NCBI RefSeq assembly: GCF_003259365.1
Contig: NZ_QLLY01000001.1
Location: forward strand, 434,001-498,000
Reading direction: 5' to 3'
DNA: 64,000 nt
DNA from: Streptomyces sp. PsTaAH-137
GTDB lineage: Bacteria; Actinomycetota; Actinomycetes; Streptomycetales; Streptomycetaceae
This document shows, in pieces, positions 50,318-59,119 of this stretch. Under the pieces are notes generated by a model. The model saw nothing but the letters and a program-made list of their open reading frames with translations, was not told the origin of the DNA and ran no database searches. A program made the position numbers and the translations under genes. The first letter of the stretch is position 1. Each line of letters opens with the position of its first letter.

Positions 50318-51502
50318 GTGCGGTCGGACGTGGTGATCATCGGCGCCGGTGCCGCCGGGCTCTCGCTGGCGGAGCGACTGTGCACGGCGACGCGCCCCGC
50401 ACCGTCCGTCCGGCTCATCGACGCGCCCGCCGGACCGCTGCGGCCCCCGCCGCGCACCTGGTGCTTCTGGGAGCACGGCCCCGGCCGCTACGACGACGCC
50501 GTCACCGCGTCCTGGAACAGGATCCGGGTCCGCGCCCCCGACGGCCGCACGATCGACGCCGGAACCGGGGCGCTGCGCTACAAGATGATCCGCTCCACCG
50601 ACTTCGAGGCGACGGTCGCACCCCGGCTCGCCGCCCACGGCTCGCTCACCCGCACCCGGGCGACCGTCGAGACGGTCGAGGAGGACGCCGACGGAGCGCG
50701 GGTGATCGTGCGCACCGCCGAGGGACGGCAGGAGAGCGTCCCGGCCCGCTGGGTGTTCGACTCGCGGCCGCTCGGCAGCCTGCCACCGGCCCGCACGACG
50801 CTGCTCCAGCACTTCCGCGGCTGGTTCGTCCGCACCGGGGAGCCGGCCTTCGACACGGGCGCCGTCGACCTGATGGACTTCCGCACCCCGCAGCCGGAGC
50901 GGGGCCTCGCCTTCACCTACGTCCTGCCGACCGGGGAGCGGTCCGCGCTGGTGGAGTACACCCAGTTCTCGCCGTCCGTCCTGCCCACCGAGGAGTACGA
51001 CTCCGCCCTGCGGGCCTACCTGCACGACGTGCTCGGCGTCCGCGACGCCCGGATCGAGGCACGCGAGGAAGGGGTCATCCCCATGACCGACGCCCGCTTC
51101 GCCCGCCGGGTCGGCCGGAGCACCTTCCGGATCGGCGCGGCAGGCGGCGCCACACGCCCGGCGACCGGCTACACCTTCGCCACCATCCAGCGCCAGACCG
51201 CGGCGATCGCCGCGGCCCTGCTCGCCGGACGCGACCCGGCCCCGCCGGCCCCGCACTCGAAGCGGTCGATGGCCATGGACGCGGTGCTCCTGCACGGCCT
51301 GGACAGCGGCCGCATCGACGGAGCGGCCTTCTTCACCCGCCTCTTCTCCCGCGTGCCCATGGAGCGCCTGCTGCGCTTCCTCGACGGCGAAACCGCCCTG
51401 CACGAAGACCTGTCGATCGGCCTCAACAGCCCGATCGTGCCCCTGCTGCGCAGCGCGGTGGAACTGCCCACCCGCCCGCTGCGGCCCGCCCCCACACCCT
51501 GA
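50318..51502 (+). CDS. crtY: Lycopene beta-cyclase
   Basis: This 394-residue flavoprotein cyclises lycopene to beta-carotene. It begins with a dinucleotide-binding fold (DVVIIGAGAAGLSLAERLCT, about 5-24), then RTWCFWEHGPGRYDDAV (about 48-64), FDSRPLG (about 147), LMDFRTPQ, and YVLPTGERSALVEYTQFSPS (about 206-225), and GAAGGATRPATGYTFATIQR (about 272-291), all hallmarks of CrtY. GTG 50318 is chosen because AGGAGG at 50307-50312 overlaps the earlier GTG. It leads the crtY-T-U operon. Confidence 0.94.
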   Translation: MRSDVVIIGAGAAGLSLAERLCTATRPAPSVRLIDAPAGPLRPPPRTWCFWEHGPGRYDDAVTASWNRIRVRAPDGRTIDAGTGALRYKMIRSTDFEATVAPRLAAHGSLTRTRATVETVEEDADGARVIVRTAEGRQESVPARWVFDSRPLGSLPPARTTLLQHFRGWFVRTGEPAFDTGAVDLMDFRTPQPERGLAFTYVLPTGERSALVEYTQFSPSVLPTEEYDSALRAYLHDVLGVRDARIEAREEGVIPMTDARFARRVGRSTFRIGAAGGATRPATGYTFATIQRQTAAIAAALLAGRDPAPPAPHSKRSMAMDAVLLHGLDSGRIDGAAFFTRLFSRVPMERLLRFLDGETALHEDLSIGLNSPIVPLLRSAVELPTRPLRPAPTP

Positions 51503-51527
51503 CCCGCCCGGGCCCGGAGGAGAACCC

Positions 51528-52262
51528 ATGCCCACGCTGCGCGACGCCGCGCTCGCCTCAGCTTTCGACCATGCCGCCCGCACCTACGACACCCTGGTGA
51601 GCGCCAACCCCGGCTACCACGCCCACCTGCGGCGCTCGGCACGCCGCCTCGGCCTGCCCGCGCAGGGGCGCGGCCTGCGCGTCCTCGACCTGGGCTGCGG
51701 CACGGGCGCGTCGACCGCGGCGCTGCTGTCCGTGCTGCCCGACGCGGAGATCACCGCCGTGGACGCCTCCGCGGGCATGCTGGAGCGGGCCGAGGCGAAA
51801 CACTGGCCGTCGAGCGTCACCTTCGTCCACACCCCGGCCGAACAACTCGGCGCGGCAGGGATCGGCAGCGGGCCCGTCGGCGGGTTCGACGCAGTGTTCG
51901 CCGCCTACCTGTTCCGCAACACCGCCGACCCCGACCGCGTCCTGACCTCCGTACGCGACGTGCTCGCACCCGGCGGCCGGGTGGCCGTGCACGAGTACAC
52001 CCTCAGCGGCAAACACCGCCACCGCGCCGTCTGGTCGGCGGTCTGCGCCGGACTGCTGCCCGTCACCACGGCGCTCGGGGACGGCGCCCTCTACCGGCAT
52101 CTGTGGCGCAGCGTCCTCGAGTTCGACACCGTGACCCACTTCTCCCGCCGCCTGACGGCCGCGGGCTTCACCCGGGTCAGGGCGCTGCCGCTGCCCGGCT
52201 GGCAGACCGGCATCACGCACACCGTCGTCGGCCAGGTGCCGCAGGAGAGGACCCGAGGATGA
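51528..52262 (+). CDS. crtT: Methyltransferase of the carotenoid cluster
   Basis: This 244-residue UbiE-type SAM methyltransferase has VLDLGCGTGASTAALLSVLP (motif I, about 49-68), AVDASAGMLERAEAKHW and AAYLFRNTADPDRVL (about 125-139) and RPGGRVAVHEYTL-like motif III (APGGRVAVHEYTL). It lies 25 bases after crtY with a GGAGGAG site and overlaps crtU by 4 bases. This is the CrtT position in Streptomyces crt clusters; its exact step is not proven by sequence. Confidence 0.9.
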   Translation: MPTLRDAALASAFDHAARTYDTLVSANPGYHAHLRRSARRLGLPAQGRGLRVLDLGCGTGASTAALLSVLPDAEITAVDASAGMLERAEAKHWPSSVTFVHTPAEQLGAAGIGSGPVGGFDAVFAAYLFRNTADPDRVLTSVRDVLAPGGRVAVHEYTLSGKHRHRAVWSAVCAGLLPVTTALGDGALYRHLWRSVLEFDTVTHFSRRLTAAGFTRVRALPLPGWQTGITHTVVGQVPQERTRG

Positions 52263-53836
52263 AGCGCAGGCCGCAGGCACCACCGCAGGCCCGGGACCGC
52301 CGGGCCGCGCACATCCCGGCCGGGCCCGGAGCGTCCCGGGTCCAGGACCCGGCCCCCACGACCGCCGTAGTCGGCGGCGGGATCGCGGGCCTCGCCGCCG
52401 CCGTCGCCCTGGCCGAACGCGGCGTGCGCGTCACCCTCTTCGAACGGGAGGCCACACTCGGCGGACGCCTCGCCGGCTGGACCACCGAACTGGCCGACGG
52501 CTCGACGGCCACGATGAGCCGCGGCTTCCACGCCTTCTTCCGCCAGTACTACAACCTGCGGGCCCTGCTGCGCCGCACCGATCCGCACCTGGAGCGGCTG
52601 ACCGCCCTGCCCGACTACCCGCTCTGGCACGCCGACGGCCTGCGGGACAGCTTCCGGCACGTCCCGCGCACCCCACCGTGGAGCGCCCTCGGCTTCGCCC
52701 TGCGCAGCCCGACCTTCACCCTCCGCGACCTCCCCCGGATCAACGCCGAGGCGGCCCTGCCGCTGATGGACGTACGCGTACCGGACGTCTACGACCGCCT
52801 CGACGACGTCAGCGCGCACGACTTCCTGCACGCCATCCGATTCCCCGAGGCCGCCCACCACTTGGCGTTCGAGGTGTTCTCCCGGAGCTTCTTCGCCGAC
52901 CCGCGCAAGCTGTCGGCCGCCGAGATGGTCCTGATGTTCCACATCTACTTCCTCGGCTCGGCCGAGGGCCTGCTCTTCGACGTGCCCGACGACCCCTTCC
53001 CGACCGCGCTCTGGGACCCCCTGGGCCGCTACCTCGAAGAACTCGGCGCCGACATCCGCGTGGGCGAACCGGTCGACCGTCTCGCCTCGGCGCCCGACGG
53101 CGGGTTCACCCTCACCGCCGGGGCGCACACCGGCCACTACGACGCCTGCGTGCTCGCCCTCGACACCAAGGGCCTGCAACACCTGGTCCGCAGCAGCCCC
53201 GACGTCGCCGACGCGTCGTGGAACGCCCGGATCGCCCGGCTGCGCACGGCCCCCTCCTTCCTCGTCTCCCGGCTGTGGCTCGACCGGCCCGTCGCCGCCG
53301 AGCGGGCCGGTTTCCTCGGCACCAGCGGCTACGGAACCCTGGACAACGTCAGCGTCCTGGACCGCTGGGAGAAGGAGGCCCACCAGTGGTTCCGCCGCAC
53401 CGGCGGCTCCGTCGTGGAACTCCACGCCTACGCGCGCGACGGCCTCGTCGACCGGGCCACCGAGGAGAAGCGGCTGATCGACCAGCTGCACCAGGTGTAT
53501 CCGGAGACCCGCGAGGCACGCGTCGTCGACGTCCGGCACGAATGGCGCGACGACTGCCCGATGTTCGCGGTGTCGGGCTACGGGGACCGGCCGACGGTCC
53601 GCACCTCCAACCCCCGGCTCATGATCGCCGGTGACCTGGTCCGCACCGATCTGCCGGTGGCCCTCATGGAACGCGCGGCGACCAGCGGCATGCTCGCCGC
53701 CAACGCGCTGCTGCGCCAATGGCGGGTGCGGGGGCACGAGTTGTGGACCGTGCCCCTGCGCGGGCGCGACCCGCTGCTGCGGAACCTCGCCCGCTGGAGC
53801 GCCGGGCGTCAGCGCACGGGGAAGCCGAACGAGTAG
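52259..53836 (+). CDS. crtU: Carotenoid ring desaturase/methyltransferase (isorenieratene synthase)
   Basis: This 525-residue FAD protein aromatises the beta-ionone rings and shifts a methyl group to make isorenieratene. It has a dinucleotide-binding motif VVGGGIAGLAAAVALAERGV (about 38-57), FEREATLGGRLAGW, RGFHAFFRQYYNLRALLRRT (about 88-107) and SRSFFADPRKLSAAEMVLMF (about 208-227), as in CrtU. A 30-residue Ala/Pro/Arg N-terminal tail is extra. The stop overlaps the convergent deacetylase gene by 28 bases. Confidence 0.93.
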   Translation: MKRRPQAPPQARDRRAAHIPAGPGASRVQDPAPTTAVVGGGIAGLAAAVALAERGVRVTLFEREATLGGRLAGWTTELADGSTATMSRGFHAFFRQYYNLRALLRRTDPHLERLTALPDYPLWHADGLRDSFRHVPRTPPWSALGFALRSPTFTLRDLPRINAEAALPLMDVRVPDVYDRLDDVSAHDFLHAIRFPEAAHHLAFEVFSRSFFADPRKLSAAEMVLMFHIYFLGSAEGLLFDVPDDPFPTALWDPLGRYLEELGADIRVGEPVDRLASAPDGGFTLTAGAHTGHYDACVLALDTKGLQHLVRSSPDVADASWNARIARLRTAPSFLVSRLWLDRPVAAERAGFLGTSGYGTLDNVSVLDRWEKEAHQWFRRTGGSVVELHAYARDGLVDRATEEKRLIDQLHQVYPETREARVVDVRHEWRDDCPMFAVSGYGDRPTVRTSNPRLMIAGDLVRTDLPVALMERAATSGMLAANALLRQWRVRGHELWTVPLRGRDPLLRNLARWSAGRQRTGKPNE

Positions 53837-54582
53837 CCCTGTTCCCTGAGTTCGGGCAGGACCTGACGCAGGGCTTCGACCGTCTGGGTACGGTCGCCGC
53901 CCGCGTCGTGGAAGAGGAGCGTCGGCCCGTTGGGCAGCTCCTCCTCCACGGTCGCGACGATGGCGGCCGTCCCCGGGCGCTCGAAGTCCTTGGTGTCCAC
54001 GTTCCAGCCCAGCGGGCGCATCCCGCGGGAGGCGGCCAGCTTGCGGCTGTACGGGGTGAACGCGCCGCCCGGCGCCCGGTAGTACTGCGGGCGCACCCCG
54101 CCGGACGCCTCGGTGATCATGCGCTCCGCGTCGAGGATCTGCTGCGACTGGTACGCCTCGGGGCGCTTGTCCATGGCGGTGTTGTGCGACACCGTGTGGT
54201 CGCACAGGCGGTGCCCGGCCACGACGACCTTCTTGACGAGATCAGGGTGGGCCTGCGCCTGGGTGCCCACCATGCAGAAGGTCGCCTTCACCCCGTACTC
54301 CTTCAGCACGGCGAGGACCTGGGGTGTCCATGCGGGGTCGGGGCCGTCGTCGATGGTGATGTTCACGCCGCGGGCGCCGGCGTCGGAGGCGTGTGCGATG
54401 GTTTTCGCCACCGCCTTCGGAGCCTTGTCGTCGTGCGCGGCGGCGCCCGCCTTCGGCGCCGTTCCGGTCGGCTCGCCCGCCTGCGCGGTCCACACCGAGA
54501 CACCCCCGGCGAGCACGGTCACCGCCAGCGCCGCCCCCACCACTCTGCTGTTCCAGCCCTGCCCGCCGCTCCGCCGTGCCAT
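53809..54582 (-). CDS. Polysaccharide deacetylase family protein, membrane-linked
   Basis: This 257-residue NodB-fold enzyme has an N-terminal signal or anchor (VVGAALAVTVLAGGVSVW, about 14-31), then a linker and the catalytic domain (about 70-250). Motif 1 is TIDDGPD (Asp-Asp for metal), motif 2 is HTVSHN (His-x3-His), motif 3 is YRAPGG and later LLFHDAG. It should deacetylate cell-wall N-acetyl sugars or a similar polymer outside the membrane. GGGAGGA supports ATG 54582. Confidence 0.92.
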   Translation of the reverse strand: MARRSGGQGWNSRVVGAALAVTVLAGGVSVWTAQAGEPTGTAPKAGAAAHDDKAPKAVAKTIAHASDAGARGVNITIDDGPDPAWTPQVLAVLKEYGVKATFCMVGTQAQAHPDLVKKVVVAGHRLCDHTVSHNTAMDKRPEAYQSQQILDAERMITEASGGVRPQYYRAPGGAFTPYSRKLAASRGMRPLGWNVDTKDFERPGTAAIVATVEEELPNGPTLLFHDAGGDRTQTVEALRQVLPELREQGYSFGFPVR

Positions 54583-54783
54583 GTCGTTCCTCCCGCGCCG
54601 TGCCCTGCCTCACCGATGCCGCTGACGTCGCGGCCACTTGGGATGACGACGCAGGTGGGCCCGCGGCTCCGTCCGTTACGGATCACGGACAATTCCGCAG
54701 GCGTTCGCGGACACTGCCGCGCTGTGCGCGCGAGCGCGGTGCGGGCGGGCTGTGTCGGTCGTCCGCGGCCCGGTGGGGGCTGG

Positions 54784-54988
54784 TCGCGCAGTTCCCCGCG
54801 CCCCTGAGATGCGCACTTCGTGCGGCATCTCATCAGAGGCCCCGGGGCGCGGGAGGCGCGCGGAGCACAGCCTCAAGGAGAGGCGGCGCGAAGCGCCTGC
54901 CTCAGGGGCGCGGGGAACTGCGCGAGAAGCGGTCACCGGCCGTATCCCGAAAAACGGGCCAGGGGCGCGGGAAGCGGTCACCGGGCCG
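54784..54988. repeat. Streptomyces-type GC-rich inverted and direct repeats
   Basis: This lies in the 575-base gap between the deacetylase and pls genes. A perfect 25-bp inverted repeat runs from 54784-54808 (TCGCGCAGTTCCCCGCGCCC...) to 54901-54925. Inside it is a GAGATG...CATCTC hairpin (about 54806-54832). A GAAGCGGTCACCGG direct repeat follows (about 54927 and 54969). The GCAGTTCCCCGCGCCCC sequence is common between genes in Streptomyces. No gene was found in this gap. Confidence 0.75.
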
Positions 54989-55157
54989 GGCGTGAAGGAC
55001 CGTTGCGGGACGCGGATTATGGACTCGGTGCGCTCGGCTTCCCGGTCGGGATTAGGATGTGGCGCTTGTTCGGCCCCCGGGGCCGGACGGCGTCAGGCAG
55101 AGCTGGGGCGGAGCCGGACGCGCTCCAGGGATGCGCGGCCCCCGACGTCAGGACCCG

Positions 55158-58100
55158 ATGCCAGCCACGCGCACGAACCCCGAACTCGCCCTGCTCGAAG
55201 CGGAGACGACCGAGCGGCCGGAGAACATCGCCCTCTTCACCGGAGGCCGCGCCGCACCACCGCGCACCCTCGTGGACCTGCTCGGCGCGACGACCCGGGC
55301 CCACCCCGACGAGCCCGCCCTCGACGACGGCACCCGCCAACTGACGTACCGCGCACTGGCCGCCGCGGTGGAACACCTACGGCGCCGACTCGACGCGGCG
55401 GGAGTGGGTCACGGCGACCGCGTCGGCATCCGTCTCCCGAGCGGCACGAACGAACTCTACGTAGCGATCCTGGCGGTCCTCGCCGCGGGCGCGGCCTATG
55501 TGCCGGTCGACGCCGAGGACCCCGACGACCGCGCCCACCTGGTCTTCGGCGAGGCGGGGGTGAGGACGGTCATCGGCGCAGGGCACCGCTTCACGGTGGA
55601 CAAGCCCGCGGACGTCCCCGCCGCACGGCCCGCCCCCGACGACGACGCGTGGATCATCTTCACGTCCGGTTCGACCGGCAAACCCAAGGGCGTCGCCGTC
55701 CACCACCGGGCCGCCGCGGCGTTCGTGGACGCGGAGGCCGCGCTGTTCCTCACCGACGACCCGATCGGCCCCGGCGACCGGGTGATGGCCGGTCTCTCCG
55801 TCGCCTTCGACGCCTCCTGCGAGGAGATGTGGCTGGCGTGGCGGCACGGCGCCTGCCTGGTGCCGGTGCAGCGGGCCCAGGTGCGCGGCGGCGCCGACCT
55901 CGGACCGTGGCTCGTCGAGCAGGAGATCACCGTCATCTCCACCGTGCCGACCCTCGCCGCCCTCTGGGAGCCCGAGGCCCTCGACGACGTCCGGCTCCTG
56001 ATCTTCGGCGGCGAGGCCTGCCCGCCCGAACTGGCCCGGCGCCTGGTCACGGAGGGCCGCGAGGTGTGGAACACCTACGGCCCCACCGAGACCACCGTCG
56101 TCGCCTGCGCCGCCCTGCTGACCGGGGCCGAGCCGGTCAGGATCGGACTGCCGCTGGACGGCTGGGAGTTGGCCGTCGTCGACGATGCCGACCGGCCCGT
56201 ACCGATGGGCTCCAGCGGCCAGCTGGTCATCGGCGGCACGGGACTGGCCCGCTACCTCGACGCCCGTAAGGACGCCGAGAAGTACGCGCCGCTGGAGTCG
56301 CTCGGCTGGCAACGGGCCTATCGCAGCGGTGACCTGGTCAAGGCCGACCCGGAGGGGCTCGTCTTCCTCGGACGCGGCGACGAGCAGATCAAGCTCGGCG
56401 GCCGGCGCATCGAACTCGGCGAGGTCGACGCCGCGCTCGCGGCGCTGCCCGGTGTCGCGGGCGCGGCCGCCGCCGTCCGCACGGCCCCCGGCGGCAACCA
56501 GCTCCTCGTCGGATACCTCGTCACCCAAGACGGCTTCGACCGCACGGCCGCCCTCGCCCGCCTCCGCGCCGAACTCCCCGCGGCCCTTGTGCCGTTACTG
56601 GCCCCCGTCGACGACCTGCCCACCCGCACCTCCGGCAAGGTCGACCGCGACGCGCTGCCCTGGCCGCTGCCCGGCACGGACACCGGCGCCGACGAGGCCG
56701 AGCAGCTGTACGGCACCGAGGCCTGGCTCGCCGAGCAGTGGCGCGACATCCTCGGCGTTCCCGTGACCGGCGCCCGCGACGACTTCTTCGCGCTCGGCGG
56801 CGGCAGCCTGGCCGCCGCCCGCCTCACCACCCGGCTGCGCACGCGCTACCCGAACGCCGCCGTCATCGACGTCTACGAACGGCCCGTCCTGCGCAAACTG
56901 GCCCGCAGGCTGGAGAAGTCCGCGCAGAACGACGGCGCGGCCAGGACCGTCGCCCCCGTGCCGCTCCGCACCCAGGCGGCCCAAACCGCCCTGCTGCTGC
57001 CGCTGTTCACCCTCGTAGGACTGCGCTGGACCGTCGCGCTCGCGGCCCTCGGCAACGTCCTGCACCGGCTCGGCCCCTACCCGTGGGCGCCGTCCGCCTC
57101 CTGGTGGCTCGTCGCCGTGGGCGCCCTCGTCCTGTACAGCCCGCCCGGCCGCCTGGCCCTCGCGGCGGGCGGCGCCCGGCTGCTCCTGCGCGGCGTCGCA
57201 CCCGGCACCTATCCGCGCGGCGGCCGGGTCCACCTGCGCCTGTGGACCGCCGAGCGCCTCGCCGAGTACAGCGGCGCGACCTCCCTGACCGGCTCCTGGC
57301 TCGAACGGTACGCGCGGGCGCTCGGCGCCCGGATCGGCCCCGACGTCGACCTGCACTCGCTGCCCCCCGTCACCGGCCTGCTCAAGCTGGGCCGCGGCTG
57401 CGCCGTCGAGTCCGAGGTCGACCTGTCCGGGCACTGGCTCGACGGCGACCGCCTTGAGATCGGCGCCGTCAGGGTCGGCGCCGCAGCCGTCGTCGGCACC
57501 CGCAGCGTCCTCTTCCCGGGCGCCCGGGTCGGCAAGCGGGCCGAGGTCGCCCCCGGCTCGGCCGTGCGCGGACAGCTCCCCACCGGCCAGCGCTGGGCGG
57601 GCTCACCCGCCGTCAAACTCGGCAAGGCCCGCCGCGACTGGCCGCGCGAGCGACCCCCGCGCGCCGTGCACTGGCGCGCCATGTACGGCCTGACGGGCAG
57701 CACGCTCAGCCTCCTGCCGGTCCTCGCCGCGCTCCCCGCCCTGTGCCTGGCCCGCACCTTCGTGCCCGCCGACGCCGCCCTCGGCGGGGCGGTCCGCGGC
57801 GCCCTCTACGCGCTCGTCCCCGCCACCCTGCTCTTCGGCCTCACCTACGCCGCACTGATCCTCGTCGGCGTCCGGCTGCTCAGCCTCGGCCTGCGCACCG
57901 GCATCAGCCCCACGCACAGCCGCGTCGGCTGGCAGGCCTGGACCGTCACCCAGCTCATGGACCTGTCCCGGCAGACCCTCTTCCCGCTCTACGCCGGTCT
58001 CGTCACTCCCGTCTGGATGCGGCTGCTCGGCATGCGCGTGGGGCGCGGCGCCGAGGTGTCCACCGTGCTCGGACTGCCCGGCCTGACCACGGTGGGGGAG

Positions 58101-59048
58101 GGCGCCTTCCTCGCCGACGACACGCTGACCGCCCCGTACGAACTCGGCGGCGGCTGGATCCGCGTCGGCCGCGCCGACATCGGGCGGCGGGCCTTCCTCG
58201 GCAACTCCGGCATGACCGCGCCCGGCCGCGCCGTCCCCGACGACGGCCTGGTCGGCGTGTTGTCGGCCACGCCCAAGAAGGCCCGCCGGGGCAGCTCCTA
58301 CCTGGGCCTGCCACCCGTCGAACTGCCCCGCACGGTCGCCGCCGCCGACGACCGCCGCACCTACGCGCCGCCCGCCCGGCTCAAGCTGGCCCGCGCCCTG
58401 GTCGAGCTGTGCCGGCTGATCCCCGTGTGCTGCTCGGCGGCGCTCGTCGTCCTCGTGGCCGCGACCCTCACCGCCGCCGCGGCGCACGCCTGGTGGCTCG
58501 CGGCGCTGCTGTCCGGCGCTGTCCTGCTCGGCGCCGGGGCGCTCGGGTGCCTCGTCTCCGTCGTCGCCAAGTGGCTGCTCGTCGGCCGGCACCGGCCCGG
58601 GCAACACCCGCTGTGGTGCGGATTCGTGTGGCGGGGCGAGCTCGCCGACACCTTCGTCGAGACGGTCGCCGTGCCCTGGCTCGCCGGAGCCGTCCCCGGC
58701 ACCCCGGTCCTCACCCTGTGGCTGCGCGCCCTCGGCGCGCGGATCGGCCGGGGCGTGTGGTGCGAGACCTACTGGCTCCCGGAGACCGACCTCGTCACCG
58801 TAGGGCCCGCCGCGAGCGTCAACCGGGGCTGCGTCCTGCAGACCCACCTCTTCCATGATCGGATCCTGCGGACGGATACTGTGGTTCTCCGTGCGGGAGC
58901 CACGCTGGGCCCGGGCGGAATCGTCCTGCCGGGCAGCGAGATCGGAGCCCGTACGACCCTGGGCCCCGCGTCCCTCGTCATGGCCGGCGAGTCGGTACCG
59001 GCGGACACCCGCTGGCTGGGCAACCCGATCGAGGCCTGGCGCCCCTGA
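55158..59048 (+). CDS. pls: Pls/PosA-family single-module nonribosomal peptide synthetase
   Basis: This 1296-residue membrane enzyme has the layout of epsilon-poly-L-lysine synthetase (about 1319 residues). The adenylation domain (about 25-510) shows FTSGSTGKPKGV, FDASCEEMW, NTYGPTETT and the DLVKADPEG-GRGDEQIKLGG core. The carrier domain has LGGGSL with Ser550 for phosphopantetheine. Then come six membrane helices (from LLLPLFTLVGLRWTVALAAL onward) around three acyltransferase-like domains with hexapeptide turns. There is no condensation or thioesterase domain. The hand-read specificity code D-A-E-S-I-G-T-V-V-K resembles lysine activators. It should make an isopeptide homopolymer of a basic amino acid. 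ATG 55158 has a weak AGGA site. Confidence 0.9.
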   Translation: MPATRTNPELALLEAETTERPENIALFTGGRAAPPRTLVDLLGATTRAHPDEPALDDGTRQLTYRALAAAVEHLRRRLDAAGVGHGDRVGIRLPSGTNELYVAILAVLAAGAAYVPVDAEDPDDRAHLVFGEAGVRTVIGAGHRFTVDKPADVPAARPAPDDDAWIIFTSGSTGKPKGVAVHHRAAAAFVDAEAALFLTDDPIGPGDRVMAGLSVAFDASCEEMWLAWRHGACLVPVQRAQVRGGADLGPWLVEQEITVISTVPTLAALWEPEALDDVRLLIFGGEACPPELARRLVTEGREVWNTYGPTETTVVACAALLTGAEPVRIGLPLDGWELAVVDDADRPVPMGSSGQLVIGGTGLARYLDARKDAEKYAPLESLGWQRAYRSGDLVKADPEGLVFLGRGDEQIKLGGRRIELGEVDAALAALPGVAGAAAAVRTAPGGNQLLVGYLVTQDGFDRTAALARLRAELPAALVPLLAPVDDLPTRTSGKVDRDALPWPLPGTDTGADEAEQLYGTEAWLAEQWRDILGVPVTGARDDFFALGGGSLAAARLTTRLRTRYPNAAVIDVYERPVLRKLARRLEKSAQNDGAARTVAPVPLRTQAAQTALLLPLFTLVGLRWTVALAALGNVLHRLGPYPWAPSASWWLVAVGALVLYSPPGRLALAAGGARLLLRGVAPGTYPRGGRVHLRLWTAERLAEYSGATSLTGSWLERYARALGARIGPDVDLHSLPPVTGLLKLGRGCAVESEVDLSGHWLDGDRLEIGAVRVGAAAVVGTRSVLFPGARVGKRAEVAPGSAVRGQLPTGQRWAGSPAVKLGKARRDWPRERPPRAVHWRAMYGLTGSTLSLLPVLAALPALCLARTFVPADAALGGAVRGALYALVPATLLFGLTYAALILVGVRLLSLGLRTGISPTHSRVGWQAWTVTQLMDLSRQTLFPLYAGLVTPVWMRLLGMRVGRGAEVSTVLGLPGLTTVGEGAFLADDTLTAPYELGGGWIRVGRADIGRRAFLGNSGMTAPGRAVPDDGLVGVLSATPKKARRGSSYLGLPPVELPRTVAAADDRRTYAPPARLKLARALVELCRLIPVCCSAALVVLVAATLTAAAAHAWWLAALLSGAVLLGAGALGCLVSVVAKWLLVGRHRPGQHPLWCGFVWRGELADTFVETVAVPWLAGAVPGTPVLTLWLRALGARIGRGVWCETYWLPETDLVTVGPAASVNRGCVLQTHLFHDRILRTDTVVLRAGATLGPGGIVLPGSEIGARTTLGPASLVMAGESVPADTRWLGNPIEAWRP

Positions 59049-59050
59049 GG

Positions 59051-59080
59051 CGGCGGGCCGCTGCCGGCAGCGGCCCGCCG
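59051..59080. terminator. Perfect 30-bp palindrome after pls
   Basis: CGGCGGGCCGCTGCC followed by its exact complement forms a 13-bp GC stem with a 4-base loop, 2 bases after the pls stop and 40 bases before the M1 peptidase start. It should end or attenuate pls transcription, so the peptidase may be expressed at a lower level or from its own promoter. Confidence 0.75.
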
Positions 59081-59119
59081 GCGCACCGTACGAGGACAGG
59101 GCAGGGGAGCGGACCAGGC

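Noticed and set aside
54720..55060. Possible small gene or CRISPR-like array in the repeat-rich gap before pls
   Set aside because: The repeats are inverted and unevenly spaced, with no regular spacers, and short frames here lack ribosome sites.
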